From positions 496,001-560,000 of the forward strand of contig NZ_ACZO01000006.1 in assembly GCF_000176155.1 (NCBI RefSeq): a DNA stretch of 64,000 nucleotides, read 5' to 3'. Positions 29,080 to 39,803 of the stretch are shown here, in pieces. Within the stretch, counting starts at the first letter, position 1. Each line of letters begins with the position of its first letter. The notes below the pieces were generated by a model. It worked only from the letters and a program-made list of their open reading frames with translations, was not told the DNA's origin and made no database searches. This DNA is from Vibrio metschnikovii CIP 69.14. Its GTDB lineage: Bacteria > Pseudomonadota > Gammaproteobacteria > Enterobacterales > Vibrionaceae. The translations under genes were made by a program, and so were the position numbers.

Positions 29080-30317
29080 TGTCACACTCTTCTTCTTTGG
29101 ATATGCCCAAGACGCTAACTGTGTTACAAAAAGGGGCGCGGGCAATGGCATTCAAGTCTCTCAACCTAATGCAAATTGGCTGTTTAACCATCAAAGAATC
29201 GTTCAATGAAGTGGGTATTGAACAGTTTGGTCCAGCCCAAGAGGGGCAGATCCACGCGACGGTAGAGGTTAAACATCCTCATTTCTATGCTCGTTTACTC
29301 AAAGGTGGCAGTATCGCCGCCGCAGAAGCCTACATGGATGGTTGGTGGGATAGCCCCGATTTAACCGCAGTGATGGAATTAATGGCGCGAAATTTAGCCG
29401 CGCTCGATAAGCTGGAAGCGCAAAGTAGTATTGTGATGCGCTGGCTCAATCAAATGGGGCACTGGTTAAAGCGTAATTCCCTTGGTCAAGCTAAGCAAAA
29501 TATCGAAGCGCATTATGATCTTGGTAACGATCTGTACCAAACCTTTTTAGATAAAAGAATGCTGTACTCTAGCGCACTTTATCTAAACAGTACTGACAGT
29601 TTAGAGCAAGCACAACTGAATAAAATGGAGCGTTTGTGTCAGCAGTTGCAATTGCAAGCCAGCGATCATGTGTTAGAGATCGGGACAGGCTGGGGAGCGA
29701 TGGCGATTTACATGGCACAAACTTATGGTTGTAAAGTGACCACCACGACTATTTCTGAAGAACAGTTTGCCTACACACAGGCATTAGTTGAGTCGCTGGG
29801 TTTAACGGATCAAATTACCTTATTAAAACAAGATTACCGTCAGCTCACGGGACAGTTTGATAAATTAGTCTCTATTGAGATGATTGAAGCGGTTGGTAAA
29901 GCCTACTTAAAATCTTATATCCAACAGTGTAATCAATTATTGAAGCCACAAGGCTTAATGGCGATTCAAGCGATCACGATTACCGATCAACGTTATGATT
30001 ATTACAGTAATAATGTTGATTTTATTCAAAAATACATCTTTCCCGGTGGTTTTTTACCCTCGATTACCGCCTTAACTCAAATGGCAACTCGGTTTAGCAA
30101 TTTGGTGGTGCGCAATGTTTTTGATATTGGGTTAGATTATGCGCATACCTTAGCCGATTGGCGTTGGCGTTTTGAAGCGGCGTTACCAGAGGTGCAACGG
30201 TTAGGCTACGATGAACGATTTATTCGTATGTGGCGTTATTATTTGTGCTATTGCGAAGGTGGTTTTCAGGCTCGGACGATCAGTACGATTCATATGACCT
30301 TCCAGAAAGGTGCTTAA
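29079..30317 (+). CDS. Cyclopropane-fatty-acid-synthase-like SAM methyltransferase
   Basis: A 412-residue enzyme of the Cfa family. The N-terminal substrate domain includes GGSIAAAEAYMDGWWDS, then HYDLGNDLYQTFLDKRMLYS, the SAM motif VLEIGTGWGAMAIYMA, the active-site stretch FDKLVSIEMIEAVGKAYL and the C-terminal GGFQARTISTIHMTF. Such enzymes methylate cis double bonds of membrane phospholipid acyl chains to give cyclopropane or methyl-branched products. The operon context (flavoprotein, DUF1365) makes a dedicated modified fatty acid more likely than ordinary CFA; that is an inference. Confidence 0.92.
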   Translation: MSHSSSLDMPKTLTVLQKGARAMAFKSLNLMQIGCLTIKESFNEVGIEQFGPAQEGQIHATVEVKHPHFYARLLKGGSIAAAEAYMDGWWDSPDLTAVMELMARNLAALDKLEAQSSIVMRWLNQMGHWLKRNSLGQAKQNIEAHYDLGNDLYQTFLDKRMLYSSALYLNSTDSLEQAQLNKMERLCQQLQLQASDHVLEIGTGWGAMAIYMAQTYGCKVTTTTISEEQFAYTQALVESLGLTDQITLLKQDYRQLTGQFDKLVSIEMIEAVGKAYLKSYIQQCNQLLKPQGLMAIQAITITDQRYDYYSNNVDFIQKYIFPGGFLPSITALTQMATRFSNLVVRNVFDIGLDYAHTLADWRWRFEAALPEVQRLGYDERFIRMWRYYLCYCEGGFQARTISTIHMTFQKGA

Positions 30318-30820
30318 TGCGCAAACTACTGCTGCCTTCATTACTGTTTGAAGTTATTTGGTGGTCTGCTGTCTGGGGCCAGACCGACTGGCAATGGTTG
30401 ACTTTAGTGTTGGTCATCATCGCTTGGCTTAGTATGGCATACACTCAGTTAACCTCGCTTTTGCAAGTAATACTGCTCGCTGCGGCAGGTGTATTATTGG
30501 ACGTAATTAATGGCGCTATCGGAGTGTTTATCTTTCCCTCCGATTATCCGATCCCACTCTGGTTAGTCATCCTATGGTGTGGTTTTGCTTGGTACGCTCG
30601 ATTGCTTATCCCAGCTATTCAGCATTACTCATCACGCTGGATCATTATCCTAGGTGGTTTAGGTGGCGCGGTCAGCTATTGGGCGGGTTATCGATTTGCG
30701 GCCGTGGATTTTCAATGGACGGTTCTGACCGTAATGGGCATTTTATTTATCCAATGGTCGTGGCTCACATGGTGTTTATTAAAGGTATTTAATCATGCAA
30801 GGAATGCTCAGCGTATATAA
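30317..30820 (+). CDS. DUF2878 family membrane protein
   Basis: A 167-residue inner-membrane protein with about five membrane segments (LLLPSLLFEVIWWSAVWG, TLVLVIIAWLSMAY, LQVILLAAAGVLLDVINGA, WIIILGGLGGAVSYWAGY, VMGILFIQWSW). The start is ATG 30317, whose A is also the last base of the upstream stop codon (TAATG). The open frame reaches further back but inside the methyltransferase gene. DUF2878 has no established function; an anchor or transport role for the modified lipid is possible. It overlaps the next gene by 26 bp. Confidence 0.8.
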   Translation: MRKLLLPSLLFEVIWWSAVWGQTDWQWLTLVLVIIAWLSMAYTQLTSLLQVILLAAAGVLLDVINGAIGVFIFPSDYPIPLWLVILWCGFAWYARLLIPAIQHYSSRWIIILGGLGGAVSYWAGYRFAAVDFQWTVLTVMGILFIQWSWLTWCLLKVFNHARNAQRI

Positions 30821-31382
30821 ACGGGTTATGCGTATTTCGCTTTTGCTCGTCATGATGTTGCCCCTTCCGTTGAGAGCAGAAGTGGATAAACCGCAACCAG
30901 AAATGCGAGATGCTTGGCATGATTGGCCAGTGGTTGGACAGGCTACGCTATCGTGGTTATTTTGGGATGTTTATCACTCCCAGCTACGTTCTCCCGATGG
31001 TCAATACCAGAAGCAGCCCGGTCAAGAGGTGGCAACTCATCCTCTGGCTTTAGAGATCCATTACCTACGTACGATTCGTCGTGAACAGCTATTGGAGGCC
31101 ACCGAAAAGCAGTGGCAAAAACTCGGCTACTCTGCGGAAAACATTGAGTCATGGATGGCCCAGTTAAGTCACCTATTTCCAACGGTAGAAAAAGATCAGC
31201 GCCTCGTTTATCTCTCGGACGGTCAGCATGGACAGTTGTGGTATTTTCCAACACCAACAGATAAACACGTTCGTGGCGAGGTGATTGACCCCCAAATGAA
31301 TGAGGCATTTTTGGCCATTTGGTTATCACCACGGAGTGATTACCCTAGATTAAGAAATCAACTGGTAGGAAAGCGCGGATGA
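30795..31382 (+). CDS. Chalcone-isomerase-like periplasmic protein
   Basis: A 195-residue protein with a signal peptide (RISLLLVMMLPLPLRA, cleavage about A-EV) and a chalcone-isomerase-like domain: VGQATLSWLFWDVYHSQLRS, then LALEIHYLRTIRREQLLEAT and YLSDGQHGQLWYF. Bacterial members of this fold are thought to bind fatty acids rather than flavonoids, fitting a lipid operon. ATG 30795 lies inside the previous gene; a second ATG at 30804 is possible. Four-base overlap with the next gene. Confidence 0.8.
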   Translation: MQGMLSVYKRVMRISLLLVMMLPLPLRAEVDKPQPEMRDAWHDWPVVGQATLSWLFWDVYHSQLRSPDGQYQKQPGQEVATHPLALEIHYLRTIRREQLLEATEKQWQKLGYSAENIESWMAQLSHLFPTVEKDQRLVYLSDGQHGQLWYFPTPTDKHVRGEVIDPQMNEAFLAIWLSPRSDYPRLRNQLVGKRG

Positions 31383-31906
31383 AAAAGTATTGGCAAGCTC
31401 TTTGGTTAAGTGTTGCACTGGTGTTGGTTGGCTGTTCAACAGAGATCAATGATTATCAGGATGTAGAGCCAAAGTTTGATCTGTTCAACTATTTTACAGG
31501 CACAACCCACGCTTGGGGGATGGTGCAAGATTATACCGATAAACAAACACGACGTTTTGAAGTTTTGATCGAAGGTTCGGTAGAGGGGGATGTACTGACT
31601 CTGGTCGAAGATTTTATTTTCGATGATGGTGAGGAGAGCCAACGTATTTGGGTGATCACTCGCACTGGAGAGGGTGAATATCGCGGTGAGGCTGACGATA
31701 TTATTGGTCAAGCTCGAGGTAAAGAAGTCGGTAATGCATTGCACTGGCGTTACTCATTTTTATTGAGTACCGAGAGCCGTAATATTGAAGTGTTGTTTGA
31801 TGATTGGATGTATCGACAAGATGATCGTCACATGTTTAACCTCACCAAAATTAAGAAATTTGGTATTGAAGTCGGTAAAATTACCCTATTTTTCCAAAAG
31901 CAGTAA
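31379..31906 (+). CDS. DUF3833 lipoprotein, last gene of the lipid operon
   Basis: A 175-residue lipoprotein: signal peptide with lipobox LVGC (Cys at residue 19) and the DUF3833 signature KFDLFNYFTGTTHAWGMVQDY, then TRTGEGEYRGEADDIIGQARG and MYRQDDRHMFNLTKIKKFG. The residues after the Cys (STE) suggest outer-membrane sorting. The lipocalin-like beta pattern suggests lipid binding, but this is inferred. It ends the operon just before a strong bidirectional terminator. Confidence 0.85.
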   Translation: MKKYWQALWLSVALVLVGCSTEINDYQDVEPKFDLFNYFTGTTHAWGMVQDYTDKQTRRFEVLIEGSVEGDVLTLVEDFIFDDGEESQRIWVITRTGEGEYRGEADDIIGQARGKEVGNALHWRYSFLLSTESRNIEVLFDDWMYRQDDRHMFNLTKIKKFGIEVGKITLFFQKQ

Positions 31907-31923
31907 CGGGACACATCAACAAA

Positions 31924-31950
31924 AAAAGGACTTCAATGTGAAGTCCTTTT
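31924..31950. terminator. Bidirectional terminator between the lipid operon and purB
   Basis: AAAAGGACTTCA (31924-31935) pairs with TGAAGTCCTTTT (31939-31950), with A and T runs on the two sides. It serves both convergent units. Confidence 0.93.
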
Positions 31951-31970
31951 TAGTCTAATCAGTTCACCAC

Positions 31971-33362
<1,392 letters not shown>

Positions 33363-33397
33363 TTAAAAATGAAGGTGAATAAGAGTTAAGCCAAGCG

Positions 33398-34015
33398 TTA
33401 TAGTCTTGCTAACAAGATCTGAGCTTGTTCGATCATCTTTTTACGACCAAAAATCAAATGGCGGCGTTTACCACCGACTTGACGCCAAAGCACAGCGCAG
33501 CGGATACCGGAAAGTAGCAAAGCACGTACTTTTTGTTGATTCGCGGTTTGTTGCAATACCGTTGGAGTGCCCGTTACTTGAATACGTGGACCAATAGGAC
33601 TGATCACATCAAGATAAACACTAGCAAGATTACTGATCATGGTGTCATCAAGCAGATCAAAATGTTCTACTTGACGCTCTAACATCTGCAAACGGTCGCC
33701 AAGTTGAGCCATGGCATCGCGTCGCGTATGTAATTTACGTTCTAAGGCCATCAAACTAATCAGATAACGAGTCACCTCACCTCCTGATGGCGTGCTATCA
33801 ATCCCATTCACTAGACATTGAAGGCCAACTTTTAAATTGGCCTCATTACCGAAAACATCTACGGTATTATTGGGATTAAGGTTGACGATAGCTTGGAGTG
33901 AGGTTGCAAACGCGTCTGAATCACAGTGACCGTTTTTTGCCACTTGTTGAACCAAAGCCACGGCTTGGCACATTCCAGCAAAGGCGATAGTACGGTCGTA
34001 GTTGGTGTTAGCCAC
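33398..34015 (-). CDS. hflD: HflD, high frequency lysogenization protein homologue
   Basis: A 205-residue helical, membrane-associated protein: [20 protein letters not shown] at the start, [19 protein letters not shown] and [19 protein letters not shown] near the end. The start is GTG at 34015, with GGAG six bases ahead. In E. coli HflD binds the lambda CII protein; its cellular role is less clear. It is 20 bp downstream of mnmA and in the same operon. Confidence 0.93.
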   Translation of the reverse strand: MANTNYDRTIAFAGMCQAVALVQQVAKNGHCDSDAFATSLQAIVNLNPNNTVDVFGNEANLKVGLQCLVNGIDSTPSGGEVTRYLISLMALERKLHTRRDAMAQLGDRLQMLERQVEHFDLLDDTMISNLASVYLDVISPIGPRIQVTGTPTVLQQTANQQKVRALLLSGIRCAVLWRQVGGKRRHLIFGRKKMIEQAQILLARL

Positions 34016-34035
34016 GTAAATACTCCTACAGTTAA

Positions 34036-35154
34036 CTAAGAAATGCGCTGTTCAATAATCCCACCACCGAGGCAGACTTCGCCTTGATAGAAGACGGCAG
34101 ATTGCCCTGGGGTAACGGCAATTTGTGGTTCATCGAACATCACTTTGATGTTTTGTTCATCAAGCGGAATAATAGTGCAGGCAATATCCGTTTGACGATA
34201 ACGAGTTTTGACTGTGCAGCGTGTTGGCTCGGTGATGGTTTGACGAGAAACCCAATGTAGTTGAGAAGCCACTAACCCCTGAGATTTTAACAATGGATGA
34301 TCCGCGCCTTGCACTGCGATCAAAACATTACGTTGTAAATCCTTTTCTGCCACATACCAAGGTTGCTCACTGCCGTCTTTCAAACCACCAATATGTAAGC
34401 CTTTACGCTGTCCTAGGGTGTGATACATCAGTCCTTGGTGTTCACCAATCACTTTGCCTTCCGGCGTTTCAATTTTACCCGGTTGTGCAGGTAAATAGCG
34501 AGATAAGAAGTCGGTAAATTTGCGCTCGCCAATAAAACAGATTCCTGTGGAATCTTTCTTCTTGGCGGTAATGAGACCTTGCTCTTCAGCAATACGACGA
34601 ACTTCAGGTTTTTCTAGTTCCCCGACAGGGAATAAACTTCTTGCTACTTGTTCGTGACTCAGGGTGTATAAAAAGTAACTTTGGTCTTTATTACTGTCTA
34701 AACCACGCAGCATTTGTGGCTTTTCACCTTGAGTTGGGAAAGTACGGCGTACATAATGACCCATAGCAATATAATCAGCGTCGAGGACTTCATCCGCAAA
34801 CTCAAGAAAGGCTTTGAATTTAATTTCTTTATTACAGAGGATATCCGGATTAGGCGTTCTGCCAGCTTTGTACTCAGCTAAGAAATACTCAAAGACATTA
34901 TCCCAATATTCTGCAGCAAAATTAATGGTATGCAGATAAATGCCTAGCTTGTCACAGACCGCTTGAGCATCCGCTAAATCTTCAGCGGCAGTACAGTACT
35001 CCTCGTTATCATCTTCCTCCCAATTCTTCATAAACAAGCCTTCGACTTGATAGCCTTGTTGTTGTAAAAGATAGGCTGAAACGGAGGAATCCACGCCACC
35101 TGACATGCCAACAATCACTTTCTTTTGGCTGTTTGCACTGCGGTTATCTGACAT
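34036..35154 (-). CDS. mnmA: tRNA-specific 2-thiouridylase MnmA
   Basis: A 372-residue enzyme that thiolates U34 of Lys, Glu and Gln tRNAs. PP-loop [13 protein letters not shown], then FMKNWEEDD, the catalytic Cys in [12 protein letters not shown], the second Cys in [12 protein letters not shown], and [10 protein letters not shown]. The frame is open back to 35271, but ATG 35154 ([16 protein letters not shown]) gives the usual length (E. coli 368). First gene of the mnmA-hflD-purB operon, divergent from gsk. Confidence 0.96.
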   Translation of the reverse strand: MSDNRSANSQKKVIVGMSGGVDSSVSAYLLQQQGYQVEGLFMKNWEEDDNEEYCTAAEDLADAQAVCDKLGIYLHTINFAAEYWDNVFEYFLAEYKAGRTPNPDILCNKEIKFKAFLEFADEVLDADYIAMGHYVRRTFPTQGEKPQMLRGLDSNKDQSYFLYTLSHEQVARSLFPVGELEKPEVRRIAEEQGLITAKKKDSTGICFIGERKFTDFLSRYLPAQPGKIETPEGKVIGEHQGLMYHTLGQRKGLHIGGLKDGSEQPWYVAEKDLQRNVLIAVQGADHPLLKSQGLVASQLHWVSRQTITEPTRCTVKTRYRQTDIACTIIPLDEQNIKVMFDEPQIAVTPGQSAVFYQGEVCLGGGIIEQRIS

Positions 35155-35465
35155 AACGTAATACCACTTAATTAACTTGGGTCCAGATTCTAACAGAAAG
35201 AATTTTTCGAGGACAGATCCGCGACCGCAATCACACTTCCCTTGCTGATTATCTGAGCTATTTGCGACCATTTTGTCATGATGGCGGGTGCATCAGGTGA
35301 GCGCTGAGACAAAGTGCGAAGCAACGATTCGCAAAGGTGCATAAGTCAACACAGACAAAAATAAAAACCACAACGAAAACGTTTGCCTTGTTTCTGTTAG
35401 TTGCTGTTTTAGTGGAGAGCGAGTTAGAATCGCCCATCTTTTTATTCCCAAGCCGAATTGACGCT

Positions 35466-36770
35466 ATGAAATTTCCTGGCCAACGTAAATCTAAACATTA
35501 TTTTCCTGTCCATGCTCGCGATCCACTGGTTATCCAAGCGCAAGAAAATAAAAAAATGTCCCGTACACACATTATTGGAATTGATCAAACTTTGGTCGAC
35601 ATTGAAGCGAAAGTGGATTCTGAGCTGATTGAGCGTTATGGACTAAGTAAAGGCCACTCTTTAGTGATCAATGACGAGGCGGCAGAAGCGCTTTATCAGG
35701 AATTAAAAAGCAATCAATTAATTAGTAGTGAATATGCTGGTGGGACGATCGGTAATACACTACATAACTATTCGGTACTGGCAGACGATCGCTCTACCTT
35801 ATTAGGGGTAATGAGCCAAGATATTAAGATTGGTAGCTATGGCTATCGTTATCTTTGTAATACTTCTAGTCGCGTTGATCTTAATTATTTACAAGGTGTT
35901 GACGGTGCGATTGGCCGTTGTTTTGCCTTAATCACCGAGGATGGTGAACGAACCTTTGCGATCAGTGAAGGTCAAATGAACCAATTAAATCCAGATAATA
36001 TTCCAGAGAAAATTTTCCGTACCGCTTCTGCTTTGGTGATTACGGCTTATTTAGTGCGTTGTAAAGCGGGCGATCCGATGCCAGATGCGACAATGAGAGC
36101 GATTGAGTATGCAAAAAAATACGACGTACCTGTAGTATTAACCCTCGGGACTAAATTTGTTATTCAGGAAGACCCGGAGTTTTGGCAGCGATTTTTAAGT
36201 GAACACGTCACAGTGTTAGCGATGAATGAAGATGAAGCGCAAGCCTTAACGGGAGAACAAGATCCACTAGCCGCTTCTGATAAAGCGTTAGATTGGGTTG
36301 ATTTAGTGCTTTGTACAGCAGGTCCTGTGGGTTTATTTATGGCCGGTTACACCGAGGATTCAGCGAAACGTGAAACCTCTCTACCTTTATTACCGGGTTC
36401 AATTGCAGAATTTAATCGTTATGAATTTAGTCGCCCAACCAGTCGTCTTGGTTGCGAAAATCCTATCCGGGTTTATTCGCATATCGCTCCTTATATGGGC
36501 GGACCAGAAAAGATTAAAAATACCAATGGTGCAGGTGATGCCGCACTGTCGGCTTTATTGCATGATATGGCGGCGAATAAGTACCATAAAGAAAATGTAC
36601 CTAATTCAAGTAAGCATCAATATCAATTTTTAACATACTCTTCTTTTTCTCAAGTGTGCAAATATTCTAATCGAGCCAGTTATGAGGTATTAGTACAACA
36701 TTCACCTCGTTTATCTCGTGGTTTGCCTGAGCGAGAAGATAGCTTAGAAGAAGCCTACTGGGAACGATAA
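35466..36770 (+). CDS. gsk: Inosine-guanosine kinase Gsk
   Basis: From ATG 35466 (MKFPGQRKSKHYFPVHARDP) the protein is 434 residues, the same as E. coli Gsk. It is a PfkB/ribokinase-family nucleoside kinase that phosphorylates inosine and guanosine for purine salvage. The ATP-site signature KNTNGAGDAALSALLHDM contains the catalytic Asp. The frame is open upstream to 35337, but no family homology is expected there. Monocistronic, with its own terminator, divergent from mnmA. Confidence 0.96.
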   Translation: MKFPGQRKSKHYFPVHARDPLVIQAQENKKMSRTHIIGIDQTLVDIEAKVDSELIERYGLSKGHSLVINDEAAEALYQELKSNQLISSEYAGGTIGNTLHNYSVLADDRSTLLGVMSQDIKIGSYGYRYLCNTSSRVDLNYLQGVDGAIGRCFALITEDGERTFAISEGQMNQLNPDNIPEKIFRTASALVITAYLVRCKAGDPMPDATMRAIEYAKKYDVPVVLTLGTKFVIQEDPEFWQRFLSEHVTVLAMNEDEAQALTGEQDPLAASDKALDWVDLVLCTAGPVGLFMAGYTEDSAKRETSLPLLPGSIAEFNRYEFSRPTSRLGCENPIRVYSHIAPYMGGPEKIKNTNGAGDAALSALLHDMAANKYHKENVPNSSKHQYQFLTYSSFSQVCKYSNRASYEVLVQHSPRLSRGLPEREDSLEEAYWER

Positions 36771-36811
36771 AGACACAAACATACGGCGGCAGATTATTTG
36801 CCGCAGTGAAT

Positions 36812-36840
36812 AATAAAGGCTCCTAGTAGGAGCCTTTATT
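36812..36840 (+). terminator. gsk terminator
   Basis: AATAAAGGCTCC (36812-36823) pairs with GGAGCCTTTATT (36829-36840) around a five-base loop. Confidence 0.9.
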
Positions 36841-36969
36841 GTATGACAGATAAATTCCCTTTTGTTAACGAAATACTCACTAATCGAGAGTTAGGCTCCA
36901 AGGTTGATGAATGCGATTATCAGCAGATAAATACCAAGCCGTTAGTTAACAAAGAGGAAATAAAAGAGT

Positions 36970-37383
36970 TTAGATAGCAAACTCTTCTAATGATTTACCT
37001 TCATCCAATGCTTTTTGAATTGCTAAAGGCGTACGTCCTTGACCTGTCCATGTTTTTTCAACGCCATTGTCCATGTATTTATATTTAGCTGGACGTGGTG
37101 CACGTTTGCCTTGTTTCGTCTTAGCTTTAGTTTTGGTTTCGCCAGCAAGCGCAGAAATTAACGCGCTCACATCAATACCTTCTTTAGCTATTTGTTCAGC
37201 AATCGCAGAGAGCTTAGCTTCTTGTTCTGCCATTGCCGCTTTTTCTTGTTCTTCAAGTTCTTTACGCTCTTGTACTACGGTCGTTAATTTATCGAGCGCT
37301 TCTTCAAGCTGTTCTAGAGTTAAATCACGAGCATATGCACGTAGGCTACGAATATTTAATAGCGTTTTAGTTAGTTCAGACAT
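36970..37383 (-). CDS. hns: H-NS family nucleoid protein
   Basis: A 137-residue H-NS. The N-terminal half is a coiled-coil oligomerisation domain (MSELTKTLLNIRSLRAYARD, then KELEEQEKAAMAEQEAKL). A Lys/Ala/Thr linker follows, and the AT-hook-like DNA-binding domain ends in TWTGQGRTPLAIQKALDEGK. H-NS silences AT-rich and horizontally acquired genes. The gene is followed upstream by a long non-coding region before the lysine riboswitch; autoregulation at its AT-rich promoter would be expected. Confidence 0.97.
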   Translation of the reverse strand: MSELTKTLLNIRSLRAYARDLTLEQLEEALDKLTTVVQERKELEEQEKAAMAEQEAKLSAIAEQIAKEGIDVSALISALAGETKTKAKTKQGKRAPRPAKYKYMDNGVEKTWTGQGRTPLAIQKALDEGKSLEEFAI

Positions 37384-37794
37384 TACTGTTTCCTGTGAGA
37401 TAAAATGGTTTACCGCTTAATATTAAACCTAGTTATTTGTTCTAGCAATATTAGGATGATGATAATAACACGAATATTGAGTAAAAAAAGATTAACAAGC
37501 CGAAGATTAATATTATTGGCTTATAGTATAGCCAATAATATGACCATATTTGAGCATAACGTTAACCATGAAACGGATTTTTTCAAGTCTATTTACTATT
37601 TTTAGTGATATTCATTGCATAATCATCTGCCGCTATCAGCTCATGCTGTCATTCATTTTAAATTGGGATCAGTGCTGCAATAAAAATCGATGATGTCACG
37701 GACTACTGAACAGTAACGGCAAGCGGCAGAGCATCAAAAGGAATTAAACCTTACTATGGGTTGCATTGAGATGGATGATAAGTACAATGCGATG
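37384..37794. other. Long AT-rich non-coding region between hns and the lysine-riboswitch transcript
   Basis: About 410 bp without a credible gene. The hns-proximal part is very AT-rich, as expected for an H-NS promoter. Further on it carries small self-complementary stretches, such as GCATTG (37763-37768) with CAATGC (37785-37790). I recognise no RNA family. The promoter for the downstream unit is at its right end. Confidence 0.5.
37761..37788 (+). promoter_or_regulatory. Putative promoter of the lysine-riboswitch transcript
   Basis: TTGCAT (37761-37766) and TACAAT (37783-37788) are separated by 16 bp, giving a sigma-70-like promoter with a start site near 37795, about 50 bases ahead of the riboswitch core. 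Confidence 0.45.
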
Positions 37795-37844
37795 ACCTAA
37801 TGCGGGAGTCATGGATTACTTAAGATGATTAAGTAAGCGGATTT

Positions 37845-38000
37845 CTCGATGTAGAGGTGCGGTATTGAAAAGTAACTAGGGTTGGGGTGATGCCAATGAA
37901 TCCAAGTGAAAGGCCTTACCGCCGAAGTAAGTCGTCGATCAACACGGCTTGCTGGGGTTGTTATCGAATAGGAACAACACTGCCATAGTCTAAGTACCGT
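37845..38000 (+). ncRNA. Lysine riboswitch (L box)
   Basis: The conserved L-box core is readable in order: AGAGGTGCGG (37853-37862), AAAGTAAC, GAAAGG, ACCGCCGAAGTAAG, then CTTGCTGGGG, the P5 helix GTTGTT/AACAAC, and CACTGCCATAGTC. The P4 arms AGTAAGTCG and CGGCTTGCT pair. Downstream, ACTATGG (38050-38056) is an exact complement of CCATAGT (37983-37989), and AGTACCG/CGGTACT (37993-37999 with 38033-38039) form another hairpin, so an alternative-helix expression platform is likely. The downstream gene encodes a transporter, consistent with lysine repression of uptake. End points are approximate. Confidence 0.88.
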
Positions 38001-38185
38001 TCGCGTTTGGTGAATATAACCAACCTACAGTTCGGTACTGTGTTGTTAAACTATGGAGCGCTACTGTAGGGTTGGGTGAAGTGTTCGCTTCCCTTTCGCT
38101 TAGTTCAACATAAGCTGTGATGATCTATATCGTCCAGTTTGTCTGCAGTAGATCTCTTGCCATTTATTATTGGTTTTTGAAGATC

Positions 38186-39775
38186 ATGAATGTAATTGAT
38201 TTTGCTTCCTCGCCTTTGTCTTTGTTACCACCCTTGGTTGCATTGGGCTTAGCAATTATTACCCGTCGAGTGTTGTTATCTCTTGGCGTTGGTATTTTAA
38301 TCGGTGCTTTACTGCTCGCTAACTATTCCGTGACTGATGCGGTTTCTTATACCAGTGGTCAAGTATTCAGTGTTTTTATCGCTGATGGCGGTATCAATAC
38401 TTGGAATATGAGTATTGTTGGCTTTTTATTATTATTAGGCATGATGACCGCGCTATTGACGTTATCTGGCGGTACTCGTGCGTTTGCCGAATGGGCACAA
38501 GTTCGCGTAAAAAGCAAACGTGGGGCTAAATTATTAGCGGCTTTTCTTGGTGTGTTTATTTTTGTTGATGACTATTTTAATAGTTTAGCGGTCGGTTCTA
38601 TTTCAAGACCAGTCACGGATCGTTTTTATGTATCACGTGCCAAGCTGGCTTACATTTTAGATTCGACGGCTGCGCCAATGTGTGTTGTGATGCCTGCTTC
38701 CAGCTGGGGCGCATACATCATGACGATTATCGGTGGTATTCTCGTTTCGCACGGCATTACTGATTATTCACCGCTTGGTGCTTATTTACGCCTTGTACCG
38801 ATGAACTTTTACGCTATTTTTGCCTTGCTCATGGTATTTGCGGTAGTGTGGTTTCAAATGGATATTGGCCCGATGCGTCGTCATGAAATTAATGCATCGC
38901 AAGGTCGAGGATTTGATAACGATCAGGACAATGATAGTCCCGCTGCTCATCAATTAAATGAAGAGTTAGACATCCCGGAAAGTGAACACGGTAAAGTGTT
39001 GGATTTGGTGTTACCGATTGTATTACTAATTGTTGCTACTATTGGTGCCATGCTCTACACCGGTGGACAAGCTTTAGCGGGTGAGGGGATGGCTTTTAAT
39101 ATTCTCGGAGCCTTCGAAAATACTGACGTAGGAACCTCATTAGTTTATGGCGGTTCGGCAGGGTTACTCGCCGCATTAATTACCGTATTCAAACAAAAAA
39201 TGCCATTACGAGACACATTGATGACGATGTGGATTGGTGCTCGTTCGATGTTTGGTGCGATCTTGATCCTTATCTTTGCTTGGACGATTGGTTCAGTGAT
39301 TGGTGACATGAAAACGGGGGCTTATTTGTCTTCATTGGTGCAAGGCAATATTAATCCTCATTGGTTACCGGTGATGCTCTTTTTATTGTCAGGTGTGATG
39401 GCGTTTTCAACAGGAACCTCATGGGGGACCTTTGGGATTATGTTACCGATTGCTGGAGACATGGCCGCGGCGACTGACATTGCATTGATGTTGCCGATGC
39501 TCAGCGCGGTATTGGCGGGAGCAGTGTTTGGTGACCATTGCTCACCGATTTCAGATACGACCATTCTCTCTTCAACAGGAGCGCGTTGTAACCATATTGA
39601 TCACGTTGCAACCCAATTGCCTTATTCACTTTCAGTGGCCTTTATTTCTGCGATTGGTTTTGTGGTGTTAGGAATGACGGCTTCGGTCCTAGCTTCTCTG
39701 GCGGCTTCAAGCGTGGTGTTTATCATCGTTTGTTTGATATTATCTTGGTTATCTAAAGCTAGAATGGTTCGTTAA
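38186..39775 (+). CDS. NhaC-family transporter under lysine riboswitch, candidate lysine permease LysW
   Basis: From ATG 38186 (MNVIDFASSPLSLLPPLVAL) a 529-residue membrane protein with about 12 segments of the NhaC Na+/H+ antiporter superfamily (GVFIFVDDYFNSLAVGSISR, AAPMCVVMPASSWGAYIMTI, SGVMAFSTGTSWGTFGIMLP, GDHCSPISDTTILSSTGA). The frame is open back to 38117, which has poor initiation context. Members sitting directly under a lysine riboswitch have been proposed as lysine transporters (LysW); the riboswitch here supports lysine rather than simple Na+/H+ exchange. Confidence 0.85.
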   Translation: MNVIDFASSPLSLLPPLVALGLAIITRRVLLSLGVGILIGALLLANYSVTDAVSYTSGQVFSVFIADGGINTWNMSIVGFLLLLGMMTALLTLSGGTRAFAEWAQVRVKSKRGAKLLAAFLGVFIFVDDYFNSLAVGSISRPVTDRFYVSRAKLAYILDSTAAPMCVVMPASSWGAYIMTIIGGILVSHGITDYSPLGAYLRLVPMNFYAIFALLMVFAVVWFQMDIGPMRRHEINASQGRGFDNDQDNDSPAAHQLNEELDIPESEHGKVLDLVLPIVLLIVATIGAMLYTGGQALAGEGMAFNILGAFENTDVGTSLVYGGSAGLLAALITVFKQKMPLRDTLMTMWIGARSMFGAILILIFAWTIGSVIGDMKTGAYLSSLVQGNINPHWLPVMLFLLSGVMAFSTGTSWGTFGIMLPIAGDMAAATDIALMLPMLSAVLAGAVFGDHCSPISDTTILSSTGARCNHIDHVATQLPYSLSVAFISAIGFVVLGMTASVLASLAASSVVFIIVCLILSWLSKARMVR

Positions 39776-39803
39776 TCGCGAGCATTGACGATAAATTAGA
39801 AAA

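Noticed and set aside
30943..31332. 129-residue minus-strand frame inside the chalcone-isomerase-like gene
   Set aside because: Antisense shadow of a real gene with signal peptide and operon context; no ribosome site.
35337..35465. Upstream extension of gsk
   Set aside because: The start at 35466 gives exactly the E. coli length and the family N-terminus.
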